A DNA stretch of 42,015 nt from Candidatus Saccharimonadota bacterium. Its GTDB lineage: Bacteria > Patescibacteriota > Saccharimonadia > Saccharimonadales > Saccharimonadaceae. The stretch lies in assembly GCA_017511645.1 (NCBI GenBank), contig JAFWJH010000009.1, forward strand, positions 1 through 42,015, in the 5' to 3' direction. Numbering within the stretch: the stretch's first letter is position 1; each line of letters opens with the position of its first letter. A model generated the notes under the pieces. It was given only the letters and a program-made list of their open reading frames with translations. It did not search any database and was not told the origin of the DNA. The position numbers and the translations under genes were made by a program. Positions 16,147 through 25,071 of the stretch are shown piece after piece.

Positions 16147-16638
16147 GTGGAACTAAGAAAACATCTTAGCCCGAAAAGTGTTTTTGTAGGACTATATGTT
16201 TTGTTTTTTGTGATTTACATAGTCGTGGGGTTACAGCCGGCCGAAGCTACGCAGAGTTACGAAATCTCCACCACCCTTAATATTCCAAGTATTAATCTTA
16301 ATACTGATGTAGCTAATCTAAAATTAGAAAGTCATAAACTAGAAACGCCAAGTGATATTGTAGGTAGATTCCAGCGAGCTGAGAATAAGACTTTACTCAT
16401 TGGGCATTCTACTTCGGTGTTTCAAAATCTAGATAGACTACAAATAGGGGAAGAGGTGGTTTATGACGGCACTATATATTATATATATAGTAAAAATATA
16501 GTAGAAAAAGCAGCGATTGATATGAATAAGCTGCTTGCCGCAGCCGAGAAGGACACATTAGTGATAATGACCTGCGCTGGTACCGAGCTTGATAATGGCG
16601 ACGCAACACATCGATTAATTATAACCGCTTCAACCTAA
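16147..16638 (+). CDS. Sortase-like transpeptidase
   Basis: GTG start directly after AAGGAGGAGA. The 163-aa protein has one N-terminal membrane helix (residues ~12-32) and then a sortase beta-barrel: LLIGHST (catalytic His, ~86), GEEVVYDGTIYYIYS, LVIMTCAG (catalytic Cys, ~141) and HRLIITA (catalytic Arg, ~156). Sortases attach secreted proteins to the wall or to each other in single-membrane bacteria. No LPxTG-like signal is visible in this window, so its substrates lie elsewhere or use a different motif. Its last 20 bases overlap the convergent GH97 gene. Confidence 0.82.
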   Translation: MELRKHLSPKSVFVGLYVLFFVIYIVVGLQPAEATQSYEISTTLNIPSINLNTDVANLKLESHKLETPSDIVGRFQRAENKTLLIGHSTSVFQNLDRLQIGEEVVYDGTIYYIYSKNIVEKAAIDMNKLLAAAEKDTLVIMTCAGTELDNGDATHRLIITAST

Positions 16639-18571
16639 TAGCAAAACCGCCGCCTGGTGCCATGTAAAGGTCGAGGAAATCATTGCAGCCGACGTGCTTT
16701 TGCTCAATCTTGATACCAAAGGGGTTGTCGCGGTAGTGGGCGTTTTCGCTGTCGGCATAAATCTCGGCTTGATAAACGCCACTATCTAGAAAATCTAAAT
16801 TGATATGGATACGGCGGGGCTCTTCGCTGGTGACGCCACCTAGATACCAATCAGCAGAATTACGATCTTTGCGAGCGACGACATAATATTCGCCAATCTC
16901 GCCGGCCAACGGAATAGTCTTAGCAAAGCTCGTCGGCACATCGCGGATAAACTTAAAGACTTCTGGGAAACGTTCTTCATAGATAAAGGGGCGGTCAGCG
17001 GCCATCTGCATGCCAGAATAAATAGTGACAAAATACGCAATTTGCCGCGCGAGCGTAGTGGCGAGACGCTTGACGCTGTTGGTGAGATCCAAAATGCCAC
17101 TTGTGTAATCCATACCGCCAGCAAGTAGGCGAGTATAAGGTAAAAAACAAGCGTGCGACGGGCTAAGCGCGCCGCCTTCATACTCTTGGCCGCGCGCGCC
17201 CTCGCGAGATAGGAGATTTGGCCAAGTGCGCTCGATGCCAGTGCCTTTGATCGGCTCGTGGATATCTAGGCAAATATGTTTTTTGGCGGCTAACTCGACA
17301 GTCTTTTGATAATGATTGACGCCGAGCTGCGAATGGTGGTATTCGCGCCGACCGTTAATAAGCATCATCGAGCCAGCATAGCCAGTCTTGATATAGTGGA
17401 CATTATTAATAGCATAATAATTATATGCCACCTCAAGCTGACGCTCGTAGTTATCGATGAAGCCAACCGTCTCGTGATGGCCGACTAGCTCAATATTGTG
17501 GCGCCTAGCATAGTGAGATACTTCTTCGAAATCAAAATCATCGGTGGCGACGGTAAACTTATTATTAATACCGTTTTCGAGCCAGTTGCCTTCCCAGCCT
17601 TCGTTCCAGCCCTCGATTAAGAGACCAGCGATACCCAGCCGCACAGCGGCGTCGATATATTCTTTGGCGTGCTCGGTGGTAGCACCATGTCGCTCGCCCG
17701 GTGCCCAAGTCCATTCGCCTACATACATGGCCCACCAGATACCGATAAACTTGAGAGTTTCGACCCAGCCAAAATCTCTGTGCGGCGGATCATTCAAAGC
17801 ATACATAGTGCGGTTTGTAGTAAGCTCGATTGCGGAGTCGGCAATCATAATTAGCCGCCATGGTGTCTGGAAAGGCAGGTCGACGTGGGCCTTGGTGCCG
17901 TCGGAAAGTGGGGTAATGTCAGATTTTAGATGATGATTATCGTCTAATTTTAGAGTCATCGAGCCGTAATTGTAAAGCGCGGCCTCGTGAATAGCAAGGT
18001 AAAAACCATTAGGCGTGTAAAGCGTCAGAGGCGTATGCACCGAATGTCGCAGATCGTAAATTGTGGCTTTTTCATAATTATACTCGTAGCGGTCGGGCTG
18101 ATAGGCGGGAATCTTCCAAGCTGTAGTATTGAGATCTAGGTTAAACTCGGTCAGCTCATCCTTGATAGTAATGCGACGAAACTTAGGCTGGGGTGGAATT
18201 TCGTAGCGAAAGGCCACACTATTATCAAAAATCCTAAAACGCAAAGTCATAATGCGGTTAGGAGACTTAGTTTCAGCGAGATAAAAAGCCACTTCGTTAT
18301 AAGTATTGTCGATAACCTGATCTTCGCCCCACATTAGTTCGACTGCTTCTTTATGCTTCTTGGTTTGGAGGCGGACGAGTTTAAAATTATCCTTTAATGG
18401 CTCTTCGCCGCAGATAAGAAAACCTAAGCGAGATGGCTTAATGATGATTTTATCGTCTTTGTAGACGGAATAAAAAAGTTGGCCAGATTTGAGACGAAAA
18501 TGGCATTTGATGTGACCACTTGGCGATAGGATATCTTTGTCGTATTCGTTTTTGTTTAGCCACCTAAACAT
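16619..18571 (-). CDS. Glycoside hydrolase family 97 (alpha-glucosidase/alpha-galactosidase type), apparently cytoplasmic
   Basis: About 650 aa from MFRWLNKNEY; TATAAT ends eight bases before this ATG, while an earlier in-frame ATG would lie upstream of the promoter. The GH97 order is clear: an N-terminal beta-sandwich, WWAMYVGEWTW, HGATTEHAKEYIDAA, GIAGLLIEGWNEGWEGNW, ELVGHHETVGF, DIHEPIKGTGIERTWPNLL, EGARGQEYEGG and LPYTRLLAGGMDYTSG, then a C-terminal beta domain. HEPIKGTG.ERT and EGARGQE hold the conserved catalytic/calcium-binding acidic residues. Most GH97 enzymes are exported by Bacteroidetes; this one has no signal peptide. It probably releases glucose from imported or stored alpha-glucans. 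Horizontal origin is possible. Confidence 0.92.
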   Translation of the reverse strand: MFRWLNKNEYDKDILSPSGHIKCHFRLKSGQLFYSVYKDDKIIIKPSRLGFLICGEEPLKDNFKLVRLQTKKHKEAVELMWGEDQVIDNTYNEVAFYLAETKSPNRIMTLRFRIFDNSVAFRYEIPPQPKFRRITIKDELTEFNLDLNTTAWKIPAYQPDRYEYNYEKATIYDLRHSVHTPLTLYTPNGFYLAIHEAALYNYGSMTLKLDDNHHLKSDITPLSDGTKAHVDLPFQTPWRLIMIADSAIELTTNRTMYALNDPPHRDFGWVETLKFIGIWWAMYVGEWTWAPGERHGATTEHAKEYIDAAVRLGIAGLLIEGWNEGWEGNWLENGINNKFTVATDDFDFEEVSHYARRHNIELVGHHETVGFIDNYERQLEVAYNYYAINNVHYIKTGYAGSMMLINGRREYHHSQLGVNHYQKTVELAAKKHICLDIHEPIKGTGIERTWPNLLSREGARGQEYEGGALSPSHACFLPYTRLLAGGMDYTSGILDLTNSVKRLATTLARQIAYFVTIYSGMQMAADRPFIYEERFPEVFKFIRDVPTSFAKTIPLAGEIGEYYVVARKDRNSADWYLGGVTSEEPRRIHINLDFLDSGVYQAEIYADSENAHYRDNPFGIKIEQKHVGCNDFLDLYMAPGGGFAIRLKRL

Positions 18572-18592
18572 AAGCTTATTATAACATCTTCT

Positions 18593-18675
18593 GGACTTTT
18601 CTTTCGGAAAAGAAAAGTCCAACAACAGAAACCAGTTTAAAATCTGAAATAGAAGCCAATTCCATTTCAGATTTT
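18593..18675. repeat. Two strong inverted repeats between divergent GH97 and CapA genes
   Basis: Hairpin 1 (18593-18620): GGACTTTTCTTT / AAAGAAAAGTCC, 12 bp with a 4-nt loop. Hairpin 2 (18639-18675): AAAATCTGAAAT / ATTTCAGATTTT, 12 bp with a 13-nt loop. Neither is followed by a good T-run on either strand, so they are not ordinary terminators. They may be operators or 5' RNA structures. Confidence 0.55.
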
Positions 18676-18695
18676 GTCTATGGTATAATCATAAT

Positions 18696-20150
18696 ATGGG
18701 ACGTAGGAAACGGAATAGAGCAAAGTTTTTTACTTTTAGCTTATTAATGTTTATTGTGGTGTTCGCGGTGGCGTTTTTTGGGATACAGTATTTTACCAAG
18801 ACTGGTATTTTTAAGGTGCCTGGCGTAGTGCGTTACGACGAAGATCAACTCTTACCCGAGCAAGTAGAATTAATTAAAAAGATTTTTACCGAAGATGTAG
18901 AGCTAGACAAGGATGTAACTATTACTACCAGGAATAGTTTGGAATATCCCGAGCTAGCAGAGGGTGAATATATTTACGAAATTACAGTGCCGGTAACAGA
19001 TTTTTATGATACCCGGACCGATCGCAATGAGTTTGACGAGGTAGAAGTAATACCAATTAGTGAGTTAGATTTTACCAGGAAATTACTTAGTATTGACGGC
19101 GAATATTATCTGGATACTTTTGATAAGGGCGCGTATTATCAGATTATTAGTTTTGACTCGGAAAAGTTCGAAGAAGAGATCAAGCCATTAGTAAACGATA
19201 CTTTTGAAAAACAGTGGCCGTCAAAAGATGGCGTGCTAACAATGGCGCAAACTGGCGTAACGGCACTGAGTCGCGGTATGAATAAAAAGTTATCCTCCGT
19301 AGGTGACGCGACGTATTTTGCAGAGGGAATCAAGGATTATTTATCCAGTTTTGATATTACGCATACATCTAACGAATCGTCGTTTACCGACTTTGCTAGC
19401 TCGGAAAATATTTGTTCAGACCCGCGGTTTGTCAGTACTTTGACGGCGATTGGACTAGATATCGTAGAATTAACTGGCAATCACAATCAAGACTGTGGTG
19501 ACGAAGCCGCGCTAAGCACGATAGATATCTATAACGAAAACAATATTAAAATCGTGGGTGGAGGTAAAACGGCAAACGATGCGGCTGTGCCGCTAGAAAT
19601 AGACGAGAAAGGTACCGATATTACATTTCTAGCTTATAATCTATCCACCGGTGGAGCAACATACGATAATACACCAGGTGCAAATCAATACTATGAAGAA
19701 AACGCAGCAGCTGAAATAGCTGCTGCCAAACAACGCGGAAATTTCGTGATAATAGACATCCAGTATTATGAATGTAGCGCGTATGCTTCGGAATATGAAG
19801 ATCCCACTTGTGACTATGCCAACTCGGCGGCAGGCGATCAAATAGGGTTCTTTAGGCATCTTATCGATCTGGGCGCGGATGTAGTAGTGGGCACTAGCGC
19901 GCATCAGCCGCAGACTTTCGAACTATACGGTGACGGAGCAATTTATTACGGGCTAGGGAATTTGTTCTTTGATCAAGTGTGGTGGCCAGGTACGACAAGA
20001 AGCTTGGTACTTGAACATTATTTCTATAATGGCAAATTACTACAAACTCGCATTACTCCGACTGTGTATGATAATGGTCTACAGACAAAGTTATTGGATA
20101 AGGACACCGCAAAATGGTTTCTGGGCAGGCTCGTAAGCGCAAGGCCGTAG
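18696..20150 (+). CDS. CapA-like (PGA_cap) membrane-anchored protein
   Basis: 484 aa with a basic N-terminus and one membrane helix (residues ~10-32). Residues ~60-170 are an acidic unknown domain; residues ~180-480 are the CapA fold with SRGMNKK, IVELTGNHNQDCG near 265, VVVGTSAHQPQ near 400 and YYGLGNLFFDQ near 420. These Asn/His motifs are the metal site of this calcineurin-like family. Relatives take part in poly-gamma-glutamate export or other surface polymer handling. A TATAAT box lies just upstream, giving a very short leader. It overlaps the next gene by 37 bases. Confidence 0.85.
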   Translation: MGRRKRNRAKFFTFSLLMFIVVFAVAFFGIQYFTKTGIFKVPGVVRYDEDQLLPEQVELIKKIFTEDVELDKDVTITTRNSLEYPELAEGEYIYEITVPVTDFYDTRTDRNEFDEVEVIPISELDFTRKLLSIDGEYYLDTFDKGAYYQIISFDSEKFEEEIKPLVNDTFEKQWPSKDGVLTMAQTGVTALSRGMNKKLSSVGDATYFAEGIKDYLSSFDITHTSNESSFTDFASSENICSDPRFVSTLTAIGLDIVELTGNHNQDCGDEAALSTIDIYNENNIKIVGGGKTANDAAVPLEIDEKGTDITFLAYNLSTGGATYDNTPGANQYYEENAAAEIAAAKQRGNFVIIDIQYYECSAYASEYEDPTCDYANSAAGDQIGFFRHLIDLGADVVVGTSAHQPQTFELYGDGAIYYGLGNLFFDQVWWPGTTRSLVLEHYFYNGKLLQTRITPTVYDNGLQTKLLDKDTAKWFLGRLVSARP

Positions 20151-21058
20151 AGAAAACAAATACGCAATCACATGTGATATTTTTGGTGCTTCTTGCGATA
20201 TTTGTAGCAACATTTACAATGATTGGGTGCCTAGTATTATTTTCTAAAGATGGAACGACTGAAGAAATCGTGTCTATTGAACCTGATGAAAGCGCGTCCG
20301 ATTCTTCCGAAACAACAGATACAGAAGTTAAAAAGATAGATTTTCAACCAGTAGTAGATGATTGGGTGAAATCTATCTCAGGAAATAAGAGTATTTTAAT
20401 CTATGACCTAGAGCGGGATGAAATAGCGGCGAGCTACAATGTAGTAGAAGACTATAATACAGCATCTTTATATAAACTATTTGTAGTATACGAAGGTTAT
20501 CGTAAGCTCGAAAATGGTGAGTGGCAATCTGGTGATCCGGCAGGTAGCACAGGCTATACTATATTAGAATGTTTAGATCTTGCGATACGTGAGTCTTATT
20601 CGCCTTGCGCGGAGACTTTGTGGGCGAATATCGGCCATAGCGAGCTGGATGAGATTGTTGAAAATGATTTTGATATTACCAATTCGGATATTTCACATCT
20701 AACATCTAATGCTGACGATATCACTAAGATGATGAAATTATTCTATACTCACCCAGATATTACTAATGCGACATTTGTCGCACAAATCAAAGATTCGATG
20801 CTAGATCAGCCAGTTACGACTTACGATTGGCGACAAGGGCTACCGAGCGGGTTTACGCGAGCAAATGTCTACAACAAAGTAGGCTGGGACTATAACCCAG
20901 ACGGAAAATATTGGAATGTTTATCACGATGCGGCGATCGTAGAGTTTCCTGAAGAGGACCGGCATTTTATCGTAGTAGTAATGACCAATAAAGTGCCGTA
21001 TCAACAAATTAAAAACTTTGGCACAAAACTAGAAGAAACATTTTTTAATACGTACTAA
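20114..21058 (+). CDS. Secreted beta-lactamase-like serine hydrolase
   Basis: 314 aa. A basic N-terminus and one membrane helix (residues ~20-44) are followed by an acidic Ser/Thr/Glu linker, and then a class A beta-lactamase-like domain. SLYK near residue 118 gives the catalytic SxxK; SYSPC near 162 is at the place of the SDN motif; YNKVGWDY near 255 is at the place of KTG. The departures from SDN and KTG suggest a peptidoglycan- or cell-wall-linked hydrolase rather than an antibiotic-resistance enzyme. It overlaps the capA-like gene and is probably translated with it. Confidence 0.8.
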   Translation: MVSGQARKRKAVEKTNTQSHVIFLVLLAIFVATFTMIGCLVLFSKDGTTEEIVSIEPDESASDSSETTDTEVKKIDFQPVVDDWVKSISGNKSILIYDLERDEIAASYNVVEDYNTASLYKLFVVYEGYRKLENGEWQSGDPAGSTGYTILECLDLAIRESYSPCAETLWANIGHSELDEIVENDFDITNSDISHLTSNADDITKMMKLFYTHPDITNATFVAQIKDSMLDQPVTTYDWRQGLPSGFTRANVYNKVGWDYNPDGKYWNVYHDAAIVEFPEEDRHFIVVVMTNKVPYQQIKNFGTKLEETFFNTY

Positions 21059-22001
21059 AGAATTGTGACCAGTAAGTGCGGTAGGTGGAGTTCGGGTCGA
21101 AGACAAAGCCAACCGAGAGCTTGGTGTAGTCGGGGTTTAGAATATTAGCGCGGTGCGACTCGGATCCCATCCAGAGCGCCACCACGGTAGCAGGTGAAAC
21201 GGCGGCGTTGCCGATAGCGAGGTTTTCGCCGCTAACACCGCCAGAATCTGGTGCTGGACAAACCGTAGACCAGCTACTACCGTCTGGACGAGTGTGGGCG
21301 TAGAGGGTGATGACCTCATTAGCACGGATGTCGGCAGCATAATCACAGGTGTCACCCCAAGCGAGCTGCTTGAGATTGTTTTTGATTCTAATTTTATTAA
21401 CTAAAGTCAAGACTTCGTGCTTCCACTGCTCGGCTGGTGGGTCGATCACCGTTACAGTGATAGAATCTTTGCGCAGACCATCATACGTACCGGCGGTAAT
21501 AGTAGTAGTGCCGGTACCATGAATTACTGGGTAGCGGCAGGTGTCGTTACTATAGCCAAGCCAAGTGCGAGCGGAATCATAAAAGCCAGCGATGACGTTA
21601 GAATCAGAAGTCTGCCAATACATATCACCTAGGCCAGATAACCCACCGCCGACACAAATATCGGTATCAGGAGTGGCATAAATGGTAATGGCATTTTCGT
21701 TCCAAAGCTGACCAGACGGCACAGCAGAGCTGTCGAACTCGTGGCTGGTAGTAGAGATGTAATCATCGTTGCTAAAAGTATCTACTTCTACAGTCGCGTC
21801 GGAGTCGGAGACTGATTCGAGCAGCTCGGTGGCGCTGGCGGAATCCGAAACAATGTCCGAGCGTTCGTCTACGGCGCGAAACTTGATACCACCATTGAGC
21901 CAGATGGCGCTAGCCACCAAAACCCCAGCAATCAAAATTGCAGCTGCGTTGATAGACAATAGAATAGTGATTCGATTGCGATGCGGGGCAGGATTATCCA
22001 T
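21045..22001 (-). CDS. Secreted CAP (SCP/PR-1) domain protein
   Basis: 318 aa with an N-terminal membrane helix (residues ~12-34), a Ser/Asp/Glu-rich linker, a middle beta domain (residues ~100-195, three Cys and Gly-rich, possibly Ig-like) and a C-terminal CAP domain: VNKIRIKNNLKQLAWGD, ANEVITLYAHTRPDGSSW, SGENLAIG, ALWMGSESHRANILNPDYTKLSVGFV. The His and Glu residues of the CAP cavity are present. CAP proteins are exported and bind sterols, lipids or wall fragments, or act on proteins. The end overlaps the convergent serine-hydrolase gene by 14 bases; the start codon touches the stop of the upstream 7TM gene. Confidence 0.85.
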   Translation of the reverse strand: MDNPAPHRNRITILLSINAAAILIAGVLVASAIWLNGGIKFRAVDERSDIVSDSASATELLESVSDSDATVEVDTFSNDDYISTTSHEFDSSAVPSGQLWNENAITIYATPDTDICVGGGLSGLGDMYWQTSDSNVIAGFYDSARTWLGYSNDTCRYPVIHGTGTTTITAGTYDGLRKDSITVTVIDPPAEQWKHEVLTLVNKIRIKNNLKQLAWGDTCDYAADIRANEVITLYAHTRPDGSSWSTVCPAPDSGGVSGENLAIGNAAVSPATVVALWMGSESHRANILNPDYTKLSVGFVFDPNSTYRTYWSQFFSTY

Positions 22002-22942
22002 TACTTTTGGCCCTTTTTATCGTCAGAGGTTTGCCCCACCATCAGCGAACGAATGAAGGTCATAAGACCATTCATAGCTGGCATCAAAGCGATAAAGATT
22101 AAAATCATAATAAAGTTAAGTATGATTACTTCGGTAGATGGCGTCGACCCTCTAAAGAGTGCTGCGAAAATAACAGAGAAAATTACCATATAGACAATCG
22201 CGATTGAAGAGATAACCACGATATAAGAAAAGATTCTGAGCCAGATTGATGATAAATTAAGCATACGGTAGCGCAAAATAGTGTAATAAACGCCAAGAAT
22301 CGTGACGGCAAGAGCGAGTGGCCCGAGCCAGATTAGGCTCCAGTTGCCGAATAGTGGCAATATAAGATTAACAATTAATACCACCGTACTAGAAGCGCCA
22401 AAGCTCACCATAGTAATAATATCACCACCCTTTTTGCGCCTGGAACGGGACTTTAAAAACTGATGGAAAAATACGGCAACAATAATCGGCACGATGGTAG
22501 CAAAGAAAGTGATATAAGCGAAGTAGAGCGGGCCAGTATTTAACACCACGCTGTTGCCAGAACTGCTAAGGACGACATCTAGATATAGTGCACTAGGGTT
22601 AAACAGAATCCAGCCGCTTACAACAAGGCCAAAGATCCAAAAAATCAAGGTAGCAATCTTGCCATATTTTTTGGCCCAAGAGCCGTAACCAAGAAAGGCC
22701 GCATCTAGAAAGATGGCACTGATAAAGGTCCAGTTAACGTGCCAACCGATAGTACCGGTACTATCTGGCTTGGCGACTAGGAAAAAGGCGATGGATGACA
22801 TCCAAGCTGTGGCAAAGATTGCGGCAGCAAAATACCAAGCCGAACGAGCGCGGTCGCCCTTTGATGAACCAAAAAATGTAATGGCGCCAGACAAGAATGT
22901 CAAAATCGACACCGTAGTAAGCAAGATTATAATTAGTTGCAT
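22001..22942 (-). CDS. Stand-alone 7TM sensor domain (histidine-kinase N-terminal 7TM type)
   Basis: 313 aa preceded by AAAGGAGG. About eight hydrophobic helices are visible; WHVNWTFISAIF near 70 and a LGVYYTILRYRML segment near 215 are typical of the HisKA_7TM sensor region. The protein then adds two more helices and stops at a Lys-rich tail instead of continuing into a kinase, cyclase or phosphatase domain. A TGCTATAAT box overlaps the end of the beta-helix gene, giving it its own promoter. It may pass a signal to a separate partner or act as a transporter-like protein. Confidence 0.65.
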   Translation of the reverse strand: MQLIIILLTTVSILTFLSGAITFFGSSKGDRARSAWYFAAAIFATAWMSSIAFFLVAKPDSTGTIGWHVNWTFISAIFLDAAFLGYGSWAKKYGKIATLIFWIFGLVVSGWILFNPSALYLDVVLSSSGNSVVLNTGPLYFAYITFFATIVPIIVAVFFHQFLKSRSRRKKGGDIITMVSFGASSTVVLIVNLILPLFGNWSLIWLGPLALAVTILGVYYTILRYRMLNLSSIWLRIFSYIVVISSIAIVYMVIFSVIFAALFRGSTPSTEVIILNFIMILIFIALMPAMNGLMTFIRSLMVGQTSDDKKGQK

Positions 22943-22974
22943 GGACCTCCTTTATGCTTATAATTATAGCACGA

Positions 22975-24399
22975 TTATCTTCGACCCGGCAATATATTCG
23001 TGTTGGAATGAGAGCTACCAACCATAGTAACCGTATCGCTAATAATGAAATCTTGGTATTTTTCGCCGTTAAGATAAATAGAGTAGGTGTCACCAAAATT
23101 AAACTTATCACTGCCAATCGTAGCGTGACTGAATGTTTTAGCAGAGGTATGTGTGACAATTGTTGCATTGGCAGAATCTTTGATTTCGAGAATAGTGCCA
23201 GCTTTGTTTGCACTACTAAAATAGATGCTAGCGCTAAATACGTTCGAGTTAGAGCCAGGTGCTTCGGCCATGCCGCTAGAACCAACTGCCACTACGCTAC
23301 CACCGTTCATGATAATACCGGCGCCCGAGTCAAGCGCACCATTGCCGTTATTAGCAGGGCCATCCACTACAGTATTGCCGCCGTTGAAATAGATCCAGCC
23401 GTTACTATCTACCCCATCACCACCGGAATTAACGTAAATATTGCCACCATTAATGATTAGCTCGCAATTTTCGTCGGCCGCTAAGGGATCTTTACGGCCA
23501 TTATTGGTCGTCGTGGTATCACTAGAAATGCTGCCGGCATTAATACCGTCGTCAGAAGCTGTGACGGATAGCTCGCCGCCATTGATGACGATCTTCTGAG
23601 CTTCGAAACCTTCGTAGCTTTTGACTACATTAATCTCGCCGTCTTGGACTGCTAGCACACGCTCGCCATGTATAGCATCGTCACCGGCCGAAATGTTAAG
23701 CACGCCATTTTCGACTAGTACAAAACCCTTGCCAGAGTCTGTATAGTTTGTAGATTTAATAGCATCGGCTTTAGAATTAATACTAATCTCGCCGCCGGCA
23801 ATATAGACGGAATCTTTGCCACGAATGCCGTCGTCTGCAGCGGTAATATTATATACACCGCTTACAAATTTTACATCGTCTTTGCCGACGATAGCGTCCT
23901 GGTAATAACCAGTGACTTTTAGTGCGCCGTCACCCTGTAAAGTTAGGTCCGCCTTAGAATAAATAGCGCCCTCGATATCTTGATCTAAATCGGAAGAATA
24001 AGACGCGCTATCATCGAGCGTATTTTCGCCGATTAGCTCGATAACGAGGTCATCACCAGAGACGCAATTAATAGCCGGGCCAGAGGTATTCTGGATACCG
24101 ACATTATCTAAAATTAGCTTTACCTCGCCTTTTTCGCCGGTGTCTACGGTGATAGACCCGTCCGACAAGGTGCCAGTAAGGTGATAAATACCGGAGTCGG
24201 TAATACTAACACTCTCGGTTAGTTCAATATTGGTAGCAGTATAGCGATCCCAATTGATATTTAGGTCGCCGTTGTCGATATTAATCAGACCGGTAATCTT
24301 GGTGGGATCATTGTCGTTAGAGTTAATATTTACTACTATACCAATAGCTATTACGACGACTATTAGTGCGCCGGCGAGCCACCATTTTTTGTCAGTCAT
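22975..24399 (-). CDS. Membrane-anchored beta-helix polysaccharide-binding protein (Cthe_2159/DUF4353-like)
   Basis: 474 aa with one N-terminal membrane helix (residues ~6-24). The rest is a run of short beta-strand repeats such as ADDGIRGKDSVYIAGG, ISAGDDAIHGE, TASDDGINAG and NSGGDGVDSNGWIYFNGG, the pattern of a right-handed parallel beta-helix with calcium-binding DD loops. In the family, Cthe_2159 binds acidic plant polysaccharides and related genes accompany VTC and DUF4956 genes. It starts at the base after the DUF4956 stop codon, so the two are coupled. Likely an outer-surface binding or matrix protein. Confidence 0.85.
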   Translation of the reverse strand: MTDKKWWLAGALIVVVIAIGIVVNINSNDNDPTKITGLINIDNGDLNINWDRYTATNIELTESVSITDSGIYHLTGTLSDGSITVDTGEKGEVKLILDNVGIQNTSGPAINCVSGDDLVIELIGENTLDDSASYSSDLDQDIEGAIYSKADLTLQGDGALKVTGYYQDAIVGKDDVKFVSGVYNITAADDGIRGKDSVYIAGGEISINSKADAIKSTNYTDSGKGFVLVENGVLNISAGDDAIHGERVLAVQDGEINVVKSYEGFEAQKIVINGGELSVTASDDGINAGSISSDTTTTNNGRKDPLAADENCELIINGGNIYVNSGGDGVDSNGWIYFNGGNTVVDGPANNGNGALDSGAGIIMNGGSVVAVGSSGMAEAPGSNSNVFSASIYFSSANKAGTILEIKDSANATIVTHTSAKTFSHATIGSDKFNFGDTYSIYLNGEKYQDFIISDTVTMVGSSHSNTNILPGRR

Positions 24400-25071
24400 T
24401 TAGATCTCCTCTTCCTGGCAAGGATGAGAGAGTAGAACCTTGAGATTACAGTTTTTCACGCGAATCTCATCGAGAAAATCTTTTTCTTTGACGCCGTTTT
24501 TCATGGTGACATCATAAGTAAGTTTGTAGAGACTGCCCATATTCACGGTTTTCATCTTGGTAAGGTCAGCCCGAGATGTATATTTTTTGAAAATGTCATT
24601 AAAGACTTCTTCGTAGTCTAAGTCTTCTGGTACGACGATTTTAAGCACGCGCTGTTTTTTGTTTGGCTCGAGAAAAGGAGTGTAAGTGAAGAAGAGAATT
24701 GCCACCACCGCAATCGCCGTAATGACAGCAGCAAACAAAATATGCCCCATGCCGCAGGCCAGACCGACCATCATGGCAAAGAAGACACTAAGAAGATCCT
24801 TGGCCTTACCCTGAATAGAGCGGAAACGAATCAAAGAAAACGCACCAAGAATAGCAATAGAAGTGCCAAGATTGCCATTGATCATAATCATCACAGCCAT
24901 CACCAGTAAAGGTAGAGTAGCGAGCGTCACCAAGAAACCTTTGGTGGTCTGCGAAGTCTTCATATGCATAATGGCGATGACGACGCCAAGTAGCAGAGCA
25001 ACGCCGGCGCAAATCAGCCCGGTAGTAATATCGAGTCCCGTAGAAGTCGTGTCGAAAATAGTATTAAACAT
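24400..25071 (-). CDS. DUF4956 membrane protein
   Basis: 223 aa. Four predicted membrane helices occupy residues ~17-130; the conserved GNLGTSIAILGAFSLIRFRS block lies in the loop region near 66-85. A soluble C-terminal domain of ~90 residues (RVLKIVVPEDLDYEEVF) follows. The family function is unknown, but it is found again and again next to VTC-type polymerases and CotH or beta-helix proteins, implying a shared membrane system for making or exporting a polymer. Overlaps the VTC stop by eight bases. Confidence 0.88.
   Translation of the reverse strand: MFNTIFDTTSTGLDITTGLICAGVALLLGVVIAIMHMKTSQTTKGFLVTLATLPLLVMAVMIMINGNLGTSIAILGAFSLIRFRSIQGKAKDLLSVFFAMMVGLACGMGHILFAAVITAIAVVAILFFTYTPFLEPNKKQRVLKIVVPEDLDYEEVFNDIFKKYTSRADLTKMKTVNMGSLYKLTYDVTMKNGVKEKDFLDEIRVKNCNLKVLLSHPCQEEEI

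Noticed and set aside
17544-17933. Long plus-strand frame inside the GH97 gene
   Set aside because: It is antisense to highly conserved GH97 motifs and has no ribosome site.
20114-21058. Antibiotic-resistance beta-lactamase
   Set aside because: The SDN and KTG motifs are replaced (SPC, KVG) and the gene is coupled to a CapA-like envelope gene; a cell-wall role is more likely.
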